Assembly: GCA_910586615.1 (NCBI GenBank)
Contig: CAJUJP010000003.1
Coordinates: forward strand, 106,298-170,297
Direction of reading: 5' to 3'
DNA: 64,000 nucleotides
Source of the DNA: an uncultured Lachnospiraceae bacterium
GTDB lineage: Bacteria; Bacillota; Clostridia; Lachnospirales; Lachnospiraceae
The notes under the pieces: generated by a model
Database searches by the model: none
What the model was told of the DNA's origin: nothing
What the model saw: the letters and a program-made list of their open reading frames with translations, nothing else
Position numbers and translations under genes: made by a program
In this document: positions 9,005-16,307 of the stretch, in pieces
Numbering within the stretch: position 1 is the first letter of the stretch
How the letters are laid out: the number at the start of each line of letters is the position of its first letter

Positions 9005-9721
9005 CTAATACTCTTCTTTTTGCGCTTCCTGCTGCATCTTATAAAGAGCCTTGAACATCTCCACATCTTCCACCGTATTGATCTTAAGATTCAGATCTGA
9101 GCCCTTCGAAAAATAAACCGGCTCTCCAAGTCTCGAAACAACGCTGTTGGTGTCTACCTGCCCCACGATTCCCATCTCCACAGCTTTTCTGTGAATCTCA
9201 AGAAGCCGGTCCATCCGGTATGCCTGAGGTGTCTGAACACGGATAATCGAATATCTGGAAATGCTTTCCGTTCCCACCTGCCCGTCTTTCGTCCTCATAA
9301 CCGTATCCATGGTGCGGACAGCCGCCACTCCCATTCCATGAATCCGGCAGACTCTGATACTATCCGTTATAATATCTTCTGAAACAAACGGTCTGATCGA
9401 ATCATGCAAAATAATCACGTCATCAGCACGGCAAAGATCCTTAAGCGCAAGAATCCCTATCCGGGCCGAAGCCTGACCGTCATCTCCACCAGATACAATC
9501 CATTTCAGCTTATCTACATTAAACTGCCTGGCATACGCATTCACCATTTCCTGCCATCCGTTCAGACACGCCACCATAATAGCATCAATATCCTTATGTT
9601 TTTGAAAAGCTTCCAGTGTATAGACAATGACCGGACGGTTAAACACATTCACAAACTGTTTCGGTACACTCATCTGAAATGTGGGATCCATGCCGCCTGC
9701 CAGAATCAATGCAACATTCAT
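9005..9721 (-). CDS. IspD/TarI-like paralogue with degenerate CTP loop
   Basis: A 238-residue paralogue of the next gene. The conserved Lys region (VPKQF), ILHDSIRP, SRY.IIRVQTPQAY and the C-terminal SKGSDLNLKI all remain. The CTP-binding loop reads LAGGMDPTF where the partner has LAGGNGTR, so the GxGxR Gly and catalytic Arg are replaced by Asp and Thr at equal spacing. The equivalent Arg (Arg20 of E. coli IspD) is needed for catalysis, so this copy may be inactive, may use another nucleotide, or may be a regulatory subunit of a heterodimer. The reading frame is intact, arguing against simple decay. It lies first in its transcript, behind a recognisable promoter. Confidence 0.82.
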   Translation of the reverse strand: MNVALILAGGMDPTFQMSVPKQFVNVFNRPVIVYTLEAFQKHKDIDAIMVACLNGWQEMVNAYARQFNVDKLKWIVSGGDDGQASARIGILALKDLCRADDVIILHDSIRPFVSEDIITDSIRVCRIHGMGVAAVRTMDTVMRTKDGQVGTESISRYSIIRVQTPQAYRMDRLLEIHRKAVEMGIVGQVDTNSVVSRLGEPVYFSKGSDLNLKINTVEDVEMFKALYKMQQEAQKEEY

Positions 9722-9753
9722 ATGTTTTTTCTCTTCTTTCTGTTAATGAATCT

Positions 9754-9783
9754 ACTATAGCAGACAATCGGGCAGATAAGCAA
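9754..9783 (-). promoter_or_regulatory. Promoter of the polymer cluster (TTGCTT-N18-TATAGT)
   Basis: On the minus strand TTGCTT (9778-9783) and TATAGT (9754-9759) are separated by 18 bp, about 30 bp upstream of the second IspD-like gene. The stretch 9744-9767 recurs at 10617-10640 with only two differences, which supports function. Confidence 0.6.
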
Positions 9784-9823
9784 GAAAGTCCCGCTGCTCT
9801 CAGCCAATCAGCGCGGTCTTCCC

Positions 9824-10522
9824 TCACATAAGTTTATTCACAATCGCCTTCACCGCAATGGGTGCTCCCGCTATGATCATTTCCAGCGCGTCATTACCTG
9901 ACACTTCCAGTATTCTTCTACACTTCTCTCTGCTTTTAAGCGTCGCGGAGGCTGCCATCGCCTCGCATATGGTATGATTTCTCTCCTTCTCTGAAAAATC
10001 CTTCATCCTTTTTAGCGCATACTCTTCCAGCGTCTTCCATTCATCATCCAGTATGGTTATGGTTTTGGCACTGGTACTTCCGGTCTTTTTCTCTCTGGAC
10101 ACGGCTGCTTCCGGACGTCTTGCGCTTTCTATATGTATGTCTGCCGCCGCCGTAATTTTATCTCCGTAAATTTTATCTCCCCCGGCCACAGCAGTTCTCT
10201 CCATACCACTGTATACCGCGCCTCCGTCACCAATGCAGATCATCAAAGCACTGCGTATTTCTCTGATAAAGCCCGGATCCGGGGCCGTTATATAAAAGCA
10301 TGTGCCTCCATGGTTCTGGATCTTCAACTCAAAGGCGTCCTGTTCGCTTTTCTCCTGCCCGACTATTTCCGCAAAGGAAATTGCACTCAGCGGTATCAGC
10401 ATATTATCATCACAGGATATCACGCCTTTTCCGATTTTAAGCTTTTCTGCTTCCATCACAAATTTATTTTCTTTTGATTTCAGTCTGTCTGCCAGTCCTT
10501 TGAAGTCTCCCACCGCATTCAT
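9824..10522 (-). CDS. Hypothetical protein with PH-like N-terminal domain
   Basis: A 232-residue soluble protein that I do not recognise. Residues ~25-100 have the beta-strand pattern of a small PH-like domain (KIGKGVISCDDNMLIPLSAI, then FELKIQNHGGTCFYI and a closing helix), similar in style to DUF6232-type proteins. A linker follows containing GGDKIYGDKITAAADI, a GDKI repeat of the kind seen between domains of some bacterial conflict or effector proteins. The C-terminal ~80 residues are helical. It has its own promoter, nearly identical to that of the polymer cluster, so the two may be co-regulated. No function can be assigned. Confidence 0.6.
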   Translation of the reverse strand: MNAVGDFKGLADRLKSKENKFVMEAEKLKIGKGVISCDDNMLIPLSAISFAEIVGQEKSEQDAFELKIQNHGGTCFYITAPDPGFIREIRSALMICIGDGGAVYSGMERTAVAGGDKIYGDKITAAADIHIESARRPEAAVSREKKTGSTSAKTITILDDEWKTLEEYALKRMKDFSEKERNHTICEAMAASATLKSREKCRRILEVSGNDALEMIIAGAPIAVKAIVNKLM

Positions 10523-10626
10523 AAAGCACAGTTCTCTCCCTCACACAGTCTCCACGTCCCGCATCTTCACCGGTTTTCCCGTCTTCTGATGCGTCTGAAC
10601 CTTTTCTGCCCTTCCCTAATGTATTT

Positions 10627-10656
10627 ACTATAGCAGACAACAAGGCGCTTCCGCAA
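10627..10656 (-). promoter_or_regulatory. Promoter of the PH-like hypothetical gene (TTGCGG-N18-TATAGT)
   Basis: TTGCGG (10651-10656) and TATAGT (10627-10632) are 18 bp apart on the minus strand. The -10 and flanking bases (10617-10640) are a near copy of the polymer-cluster promoter at 9744-9767, 22 of 24 bases identical by eye. Confidence 0.55.
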
Positions 10657-10675
10657 GACAATCTCTCTGCCATTT

Positions 10676-11443
10676 CTACCCTTTTCCTTCTCCCAGCCAT
10701 GCCGCCGCCCGTCCGAAGCGCTTCGCAATATCACAGAAATGTCCGCCTTCGTTCCATTCAAACCGTACATCCTTTCTGCCAAGCTGTTCCGTAAGGATCT
10801 TCCCGGCGCGTTCCGTGCATACCGCCACTGGTGCCATTCTGGGATTCTTTGTCAGCGGTTCTTTCTTCCCCAATGAAAGATATACCTTCAGACTTTCCGC
10901 CGCAGGCCGCCGCTGTTCCATATATTCACAGAAACCGTCATACCAGAGCGAGCCGGACAGACATCCGGCTCTGCCAAACAGTTCTGTCTGATAAACCGTG
11001 TACAATGCCGCCAGACCCCCAAGGGAATAACCCAGCAATGTTGTATGTTCCGGTTCGGGCTTCGTGCGGTAACTGCTGTCCATAAAAGGTTTTATATGTT
11101 CCGTCAGCCGGGCGATATATTGATCTGCCTGTCCCTTTGGCGGCGCCTCACCTTTTCGGATGGCAGGTGCACCCCAGGGTGTAAAATCATCGTTCCAGTT
11201 TCCGGGGATCACTGCTGTCATGATGAAATCCCGGCAGGCTCCTGCCCGCACCGTTTCGGCGATTACTTCCTGAAGCGGGATATCCCCGTTTATATAAATT
11301 ACGGGATATGACTGGTCCGACGCGTCATATCCCGGCGGAAGAGCAATTTTGCAGGACAGACCGGCTATTTCTGTTTCCTGCAGGTCGATTTTTTGATTCA
11401 TGACTGTCTCTTTCATCTCATCGTCCATAAAAGGCTCAATCAC
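10676..11443 (-). CDS. Alpha/beta-hydrolase esterase (enterochelin-esterase/EstD-like)
   Basis: A 255-residue cytoplasmic alpha/beta hydrolase. GYSLGGLAA near residue 148 is the nucleophile elbow, PVIYINGD lies on an early strand, and NEGGHFCDIA near the end carries the likely catalytic His. The fold matches the putative esterase family containing enterochelin esterase and esterase D; the natural substrate is unknown. The listed start is a GTG overlapping the stop of the YitT gene. Nearby ATGs at 11425 and 11401 are alternatives and none has a strong ribosome-binding site, so the N-terminal 14 residues are uncertain. Coupling to the YitT gene is likely. Confidence 0.8.
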   Translation of the reverse strand: MIEPFMDDEMKETVMNQKIDLQETEIAGLSCKIALPPGYDASDQSYPVIYINGDIPLQEVIAETVRAGACRDFIMTAVIPGNWNDDFTPWGAPAIRKGEAPPKGQADQYIARLTEHIKPFMDSSYRTKPEPEHTTLLGYSLGGLAALYTVYQTELFGRAGCLSGSLWYDGFCEYMEQRRPAAESLKVYLSLGKKEPLTKNPRMAPVAVCTERAGKILTEQLGRKDVRFEWNEGGHFCDIAKRFGRAAAWLGEGKG

Positions 11444-12300
11444 TCATTTGGCCTGTAATAAAACCGGCCTGCCAGTTCCTCAGTCCGCATTGCGTTGACA
11501 AAGGCTGCCTGATCGGCCTTCTTAACGGCCTCGATCACTTCTCTGCTCTCCTCCTTGGAGACAACAGAATAAACTACTTTTCTTTTTTCATGCTCATAAG
11601 AACCTTCGCCGCTCAGAATCGTTGCCCCGTGCATACTGACGGTATTGATGGCCTGACAAACCTTATCTGCTTTGTTGGTAACGATAAAAAGCGTCTGTTT
11701 CTGATAGCGTTTGTAAAGCATATGCAGCATCTGAGTGGAGGCATATTGATAGATGATGGAATACAGCGCCTTATCAAATCCGAACAGCAGTCCTGCAATC
11801 ATGATAATAACCACGTTAAAAGCAAGGATAAAATTCCACGCGTCTACGCCTTTTTTCTCTGAAAGATAAATGGAAATAAAATCCGTTCCTCCGGTTGTGG
11901 CATTCATGGACAGGCACATGCTGATGGCAAATCCACTGATGATACCACCGAAAATACTGATCAGAAGGATATCATAAGTGACCACGATCTCAGGAATGAT
12001 ATCCGTCAGCACACTGGTCACGAGAATTGAAAGACACGAATACAGCGTAAATTTTTTTCCGATAAAGCGGAATCCAATATAAATCGGCACAGCATTCAGC
12101 AGCAGATTGACAGGCGTATACGGGATAGAGATGTGGAAAAACATCTTGCAGACACTTTGTATCAATATGGTCAGTCCTGTTGCCCCGCCCGGATAAAGTC
12201 CTCCCGTGCTGACAAAGGTCTTGATGTTGACTGCCATGAGCGCCGATGCCAGACAGATGATAATAATTCTTTTCCCGTCTTTTTTCAGTTCAAATGTCAT
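11440..12300 (-). CDS. YitT-family membrane protein (DUF161 + DUF2179)
   Basis: A 286-residue protein with five or six hydrophobic segments in residues ~12-190, including GGLYPGGATGLTIL and CLSMNATTGGTDFI, typical of the YitT family. The soluble DUF2179 domain occupies the C-terminal ~100 residues (TLFIVTNKADKV, then the GATILSGEGSY motif). I chose the ATG at 12300 because GGGGGAA lies just before it; the upstream ATG at 12333 lacks a site. The substrate is not established for the family. The gene overlaps the esterase start. Confidence 0.9.
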   Translation of the reverse strand: MTFELKKDGKRIIIICLASALMAVNIKTFVSTGGLYPGGATGLTILIQSVCKMFFHISIPYTPVNLLLNAVPIYIGFRFIGKKFTLYSCLSILVTSVLTDIIPEIVVTYDILLISIFGGIISGFAISMCLSMNATTGGTDFISIYLSEKKGVDAWNFILAFNVVIIMIAGLLFGFDKALYSIIYQYASTQMLHMLYKRYQKQTLFIVTNKADKVCQAINTVSMHGATILSGEGSYEHEKRKVVYSVVSKEESREVIEAVKKADQAAFVNAMRTEELAGRFYYRPNE

Positions 12301-12429
12301 TGTATTTCCCCCATGCCCGTTGTATTTCTTCATTCATATTATGATTCGGCAAAGCGGGCAGATCTATGCCGCCGCAGGACAAACTTGTTAACAGCCCGCC
12401 GTTCAATGTCTGTAAAAATCATAATCCAT

Positions 12430-12474
12430 GAAACGGCGATACACCGCTCCCGTTACGGGGGTATATCGCCGCTG
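12430..12474 (-). terminator. Stem-loop after the DHH phosphoesterase gene
   Basis: CGGCGATA pairs with TATCGCCG and an inner CCCG..CGGG helix, giving a strong hairpin 26 bp after the stop of the DHH gene. The T-rich tail is short (TTTCA), so efficiency is uncertain. Confidence 0.5.
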
Positions 12475-12499
12475 TTGTCATTCATCAGGAACTCCACAT

Positions 12500-13423
12500 T
12501 TACTGCCCGTTGGCCATAGCACAAAGCTCATCCAGCATCTTCGGAAGATCCTGCGCCATATTCTCATCAGTAAACTGGCAGGTTCCCACTTTCTTATGTC
12601 CGCCGCCGCCGTATTTCAGCATCAGGCTTCCCACGTTTACATCACTGGTCTTATTCAGGATGCTGTATCCCACTGCGGCAGAACAGCCCAGACCGCCTTT
12701 TCCGTTAACGATCCATGCAGAAATATTCTGCTCAGGGTACATACTGTAAATCATAAAACGGTTTCCCGTATAGATGATATCCACTCCGCGCAGATCTGTA
12801 ATAATCACATTGCCTCTTACCTCAGTATGCGCCAGAACCATCTCTTTAAACTTCTCAGTCTGCTCATTGTATACTTCAATACGTTCCTTCACGTCCGGCA
12901 GATCCAGAATCTCATCCGTGGTCATCGTGCGGCACGCGTCGATCAGCTTCTCCATCAGCTGATAGTTGGAAATCGTAAAGTTGCGGAACCGTCCCAGTCC
13001 TGTCCTGGGATCCATCAGATACCCTACGAGAATCCAGCCCGTGGGATTCTGAATCTCATCAATCGTCAGATTACCGGAATCCACTTTATCAACTGCCACC
13101 ATCATATCATCGAACTGCGGAAATCTCTCTCTGCCGCCATAGTACTCATAAATGATTCTCGCACAGGAAGGTGTGATCCGGCTCTCGCCCTTATACTTAC
13201 CCTCCAACTGCAGTCTCTCATGTTCACTGGAATGATGGTCGAACCAAAGACCACACCCCTCCACATAAGGTACATTGGCAAGACAGTCATCCTCTGTAAT
13301 CTCGATCAGTCCATCCTGTAAGTCCTTTGGATGCGCGAATTTCCAATGATCAATAATCCCCGCTTCTTTCAGTAACGCTCCACATGCAAGCCCGTCAAAA
13401 TCTGAACGTGTAACTAATCTCAT
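12500..13423 (-). CDS. DHH-family phosphoesterase
   Basis: A 307-residue soluble protein. RSDFDGLACG at residues 6-15 gives the first metal-binding Asp, FDHHSSE near 62 is the DHH motif, and GGGGHKKVG near residue 275 is the substrate-binding GGGH of the DHHA1 domain. The family includes oligoribonucleases, cyclic-dinucleotide phosphodiesterases and exopolyphosphatases. No GGDEF or membrane domain is attached, so a cytosolic nanoRNA/pAp or polyphosphate substrate is possible, but not decided by sequence. It is transcribed alone from a good promoter with a ~110-nt leader. Confidence 0.88.
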   Translation of the reverse strand: MRLVTRSDFDGLACGALLKEAGIIDHWKFAHPKDLQDGLIEITEDDCLANVPYVEGCGLWFDHHSSEHERLQLEGKYKGESRITPSCARIIYEYYGGRERFPQFDDMMVAVDKVDSGNLTIDEIQNPTGWILVGYLMDPRTGLGRFRNFTISNYQLMEKLIDACRTMTTDEILDLPDVKERIEVYNEQTEKFKEMVLAHTEVRGNVIITDLRGVDIIYTGNRFMIYSMYPEQNISAWIVNGKGGLGCSAAVGYSILNKTSDVNVGSLMLKYGGGGHKKVGTCQFTDENMAQDLPKMLDELCAMANGQ

Positions 13424-13539
13424 AGCAATCCTCCACCTCAGCCAAATTAGATTTTATGAATATATATGTATCCGCTGCCTGACCAAAGCTCCACCTGTAT
13501 AACCCAAAGCAAAAGCCAGAGTCAATCATACTAGGTTAC

Positions 13540-13568
13540 ATTATAGACAACCTTCCGGTTTTTTTCAA
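13540..13568 (-). promoter_or_regulatory. Promoter of the DHH gene (TTGAAA-N17-TATAAT)
   Basis: Minus-strand TTGAAA (13563-13568) and TATAAT (13540-13545) with an exact 17-bp spacer, near consensus. The leader to the ATG at 13423 is about 110 nt and shows no recognised riboswitch. Confidence 0.75.
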
Positions 13569-13647
13569 TATGGTCAGAGAAAATGATTGCAAATAGCCTT
13601 GAATGAGATACTTTCACACCTGGTCCTCATAAAAGAATACGAAATCT

Positions 13648-13703
13648 GGCGCGGATGTGAATTGTAATGGTAATTACTGCTTCAGCCTCCGCGCCCGTTT
13701 TTT
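13648..13703. terminator. Hairpin terminator, best oriented for the plus strand
   Basis: GGCGCGGA (13648-13655) pairs with TCCGCGCC (13688-13695), with an inner GTAAT/ATTAC helix and a T6 run on the plus strand (13698-13703). On the minus strand it lies just after the AlbA_2 gene and could end it, but the tail there is weaker. No plus-strand gene precedes it. Confidence 0.5.
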
Positions 13704-13720
13704 CACCATAATTCTCTTTC

Positions 13721-15223
13721 CTACTTCATAATCCAACAGCCCTTCTTACTTGAGCCCTCATATAGCAGCTTCCCTTCTTCCTTTAAGTCTGCAAGTGCTC
13801 TCTGAATAGTACTTCTGGAACAATTAAGCCTTTCTGCCATCTCTTTCCGGCTTATGCGGTTATTTTCTTTAATTAATTCAAGAATCTGTTTTGCAATCTT
13901 ATTTTGGGGTTCATTTTGGGGTTCATTTTGGGGTTCATTTTGGGGTTCAACATCATTTAAAAAATCCGGATGAATTGGAATTTCCACTGTTACAGCCCGC
14001 CTGTCGTCATCCGTAAAAAATTTCGCCTTCGGTGAGCCATTATTCCTTAGTTCCTCCTGAATCGTTGGTATCCCTGTCGATTTTCCTTCAGACAAATCTA
14101 ATTCCTTCAAGAACTCTCCCAGACGTTTATTACGATAATATCTGGAAGAAAAGCGCTCACCCTTTTCAATCACTCTCTGCGGAATAGAACGATCTATTCC
14201 GGGAAAGCTAATGATTCGAATCAATTCTGGTTCAATCTCGATCATAATCGACTGATAAGAAAGATAATCTCTGTGATAAAATGCATTTACAACCGCTTCT
14301 TCCAATGCCTGATATGGATAGTTAAATCTGCGTATAGCCTCCATTTGATAACTAACTTTCGTGACCATTTCCTCAATTACCAAATCTTGTAATGTTTGCA
14401 TGGTACGTTTGATCATCATAGGCACCGAACCTTTGATAACCGGAAATTCTTTAAAATTGTTCGGACTTTTTATACTTCCTTCCGGAAAGCGTACAATTTC
14501 CACCTGTGTATACGGGAAAAATCTGTCCAAGTGTTCGCAAAACATCATTAATGCCACATTGGAAATGTATGGCTGCTCCGGCGGGCCAACCAGTAACTGC
14601 ATATCATTTAATACAGCCATTGTTCCACGTTCTGTTACCTGTTTTGCCAATTTACTTTTTGTTTCATTCAAATGGTCAATCAACAACGCAACTGAAATGT
14701 CATTCTCTGTTGCATCGAAATTCGGCCTGGTGTCCAGAGGCGCATAATTAGCCATATTTATCAATTCACGCTCCTGCTCTAAATTTGCGCACACCGAATT
14801 AGAAGCATACCGGATATAATAATAATGTTTTTTCTCCTTTTTGGAAGTTACATGATCCGGTACTTTATAAGGTCTCTGGACTCCAGTTGTAACCCATAAT
14901 ATCATGATCATCTTCTTATCCACTTCTTCTATAATAACTTTTGGAAAATACGCTGGAATAATAGTGTTATTATAACCCAGAATTGCCTTTTGAATCTGAT
15001 CAATTTCCCATTCTTCTACGCCTTTTACCGGACGGACTGCCAACCCATTTTTTTCTTCCACGCCAATCAGAATATATCCACCACCCACGTTGTCAAAATC
15101 ATTGGCAAAAGCACATACACTATGATAAACTTCATCAGGATTCCATCCCGCTTTAAATTCAATTCTATCGGATTCTACGCGACGCTTGTTCAGTAAATCT
15201 TCAATATTAATTTCCAGTTCCAT
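13721..15223 (-). CDS. AlbA_2/RecG-like ATP-binding regulator with C-terminal HTH
   Basis: A 500-residue protein. Residues ~8-130 are an AlbA_2 (Schlafen-like) domain with ESDRIEFKAGW and GGGYILIGVEE. Residues ~280-420 match the HATPase_c_4 region of the family, with EEAVVNAFYHRDY and STGIPTIQEELRNNGSP. A run of four EPQN units (residues ~425-441) links to a winged-helix HTH (ISRKEMAERLNCSRSTIQRA). These proteins are often called putative transcriptional regulators; biochemical roles are poorly known. It stands alone, with an AT-rich upstream region. The start follows a weak ribosome-binding site. Confidence 0.85.
   Translation of the reverse strand: MELEINIEDLLNKRRVESDRIEFKAGWNPDEVYHSVCAFANDFDNVGGGYILIGVEEKNGLAVRPVKGVEEWEIDQIQKAILGYNNTIIPAYFPKVIIEEVDKKMIMILWVTTGVQRPYKVPDHVTSKKEKKHYYYIRYASNSVCANLEQERELINMANYAPLDTRPNFDATENDISVALLIDHLNETKSKLAKQVTERGTMAVLNDMQLLVGPPEQPYISNVALMMFCEHLDRFFPYTQVEIVRFPEGSIKSPNNFKEFPVIKGSVPMMIKRTMQTLQDLVIEEMVTKVSYQMEAIRRFNYPYQALEEAVVNAFYHRDYLSYQSIMIEIEPELIRIISFPGIDRSIPQRVIEKGERFSSRYYRNKRLGEFLKELDLSEGKSTGIPTIQEELRNNGSPKAKFFTDDDRRAVTVEIPIHPDFLNDVEPQNEPQNEPQNEPQNKIAKQILELIKENNRISRKEMAERLNCSRSTIQRALADLKEEGKLLYEGSSKKGCWIMK
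13901..13950 (-). repeat. Four 12-bp tandem repeats encoding EPQN
   Basis: Four near-perfect 12-bp units inside the AlbA_2 gene encode (EPQN)x4 between the ATP-binding part and the HTH. Each unit is a multiple of three, so slippage would change linker length without a frameshift. Confidence 0.95.
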
Positions 15224-15659
15224 TCCTATCCCCTACTATAATCCAAAATATGTTCTTCACGCATTTCCTTCTTTTATTTTGTGCATAAGTTGACTCTCAT
15301 ATTTTTTGGTGCTAAATATAGATAATATCACAAATAAACTAACTTCTCCATCTGTTCTTCACACATTGCTTAAGGATTTTCTTAATTTTCGTGTCAAAAT
15401 TCAATGTTTTAATTACCGATAAAATAATTATAAATTTATCCGCTTTATTTGAATCATTCTAACAGAAGAAAAAATATTTTTTCCAGTCCTTTTTTTATCG
15501 TTTTCTCCCATTTTCTTTTTAGAATATTATAACATGTATTGTTAATCTTACAAATATTATTTATTTAATTTCCTACATATCCAATCTATTCTGTTACACT
15601 TATTTCAAAATTTATAGTACGCTTTGTTTCTGTCATTACCATATCAGAATGTAATTGTG
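15224..15659. other. AT-rich intergenic region upstream of the AlbA_2 gene
   Basis: About 430 bp, strongly AT-rich. I see no convincing ORF or RNA gene. Several TATAAT-like boxes occur (for example near 15430), so the AlbA_2 promoter probably lies here, but I could not choose one. Confidence 0.5.
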
Positions 15660-15661
15660 CA

Positions 15662-15697
15662 GAAAAGAAGAGGCAAACCCCAAAGTCTGCCTCTTCC
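15662..15697 (-). terminator. Intrinsic terminator of the XRE regulator
   Basis: On the minus strand GAAGAGGCA and TGCCTCTTC (15688-15696 and 15667-15675) form a 9-bp stem with a 12-nt loop, followed by TTTTCT. It lies 33 bp past the regulator's stop. Confidence 0.8.
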
Positions 15698-15729
15698 CGT
15701 TTCTATATACAGTTATCCCTGTTCCATCC

Positions 15730-16236
15730 TTATCCCCGTCCAAGCAGTTTCTTCTTAAACGCCCTGATCCTGGACATATGCCGGCTCGTATACAGGACAG
15801 AAAGCAGCAGGATTCCGAAGTCCAGCCCCAGGCAGAAAGACGCGATATCCTCGGTGACACCGCTGTCCGCCAGCCCCATGACATCCAGAACCATAAAGGC
15901 GATAAAGCCTACCACCCCAAGCCAGCACATGATATGCATTTTTCTCATAATCCTGAGCTTCTCGTCATTGCTGTAATCTGCTACCTTTAATACAGTATCT
16001 TCCAATTCCTTATTCATTCTCTCACTTTTCCTTTCTCCGTCCAGCAGTTCCCTTAAATCTACCTCATAGAAATCCGCCATCTCGATAAGAACATCCAGAT
16101 CCGGCATGTTGCTGCCTGTCTCCCATCGTGAAACCGTTCTGCCGGAAACACCGAAATGTTCTGCCAGCTGTTCCTGTGTAAGTCCTTTTTCACCTCGAAG
16201 CTCCTTAAAAAAGCCTCCCGTTTTTTTCAGGTCCAT
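15730..16236 (-). CDS. XRE-family regulator with C-terminal membrane segments
   Basis: A 168-residue protein. An XRE helix-turn-helix covers residues ~10-65 (GLTQEQLAEHFGVSGRTVSRWE). Two hydrophobic segments follow at ~105-125 and ~138-155 (WLGVVGFIAFMVLDV; GLDFGILLLSVLY). It probably binds DNA from the membrane, a layout common in Firmicutes. I chose the ATG at 16236 because GGAGG lies 8 nt upstream; the longer frame would place that site inside the coding sequence. No target gene is obvious. Confidence 0.85.
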   Translation of the reverse strand: MDLKKTGGFFKELRGEKGLTQEQLAEHFGVSGRTVSRWETGSNMPDLDVLIEMADFYEVDLRELLDGERKSERMNKELEDTVLKVADYSNDEKLRIMRKMHIMCWLGVVGFIAFMVLDVMGLADSGVTEDIASFCLGLDFGILLLSVLYTSRHMSRIRAFKKKLLGRG

Positions 16237-16307
16237 TCCTTGTTCCTCCTTCACTGACAGGATAGCTTACATCCGGCGCTGCTGACACGACATAAAGTGA
16301 GAAAAAG

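Noticed and set aside
12428..13321. Long plus-strand reading frame opposite the DHH gene (297 codons)
   Set aside because: The minus-strand frame has DHH and GGGH motifs, a promoter and a terminator. The plus-strand frame has no recognisable motif or ribosome-binding site.
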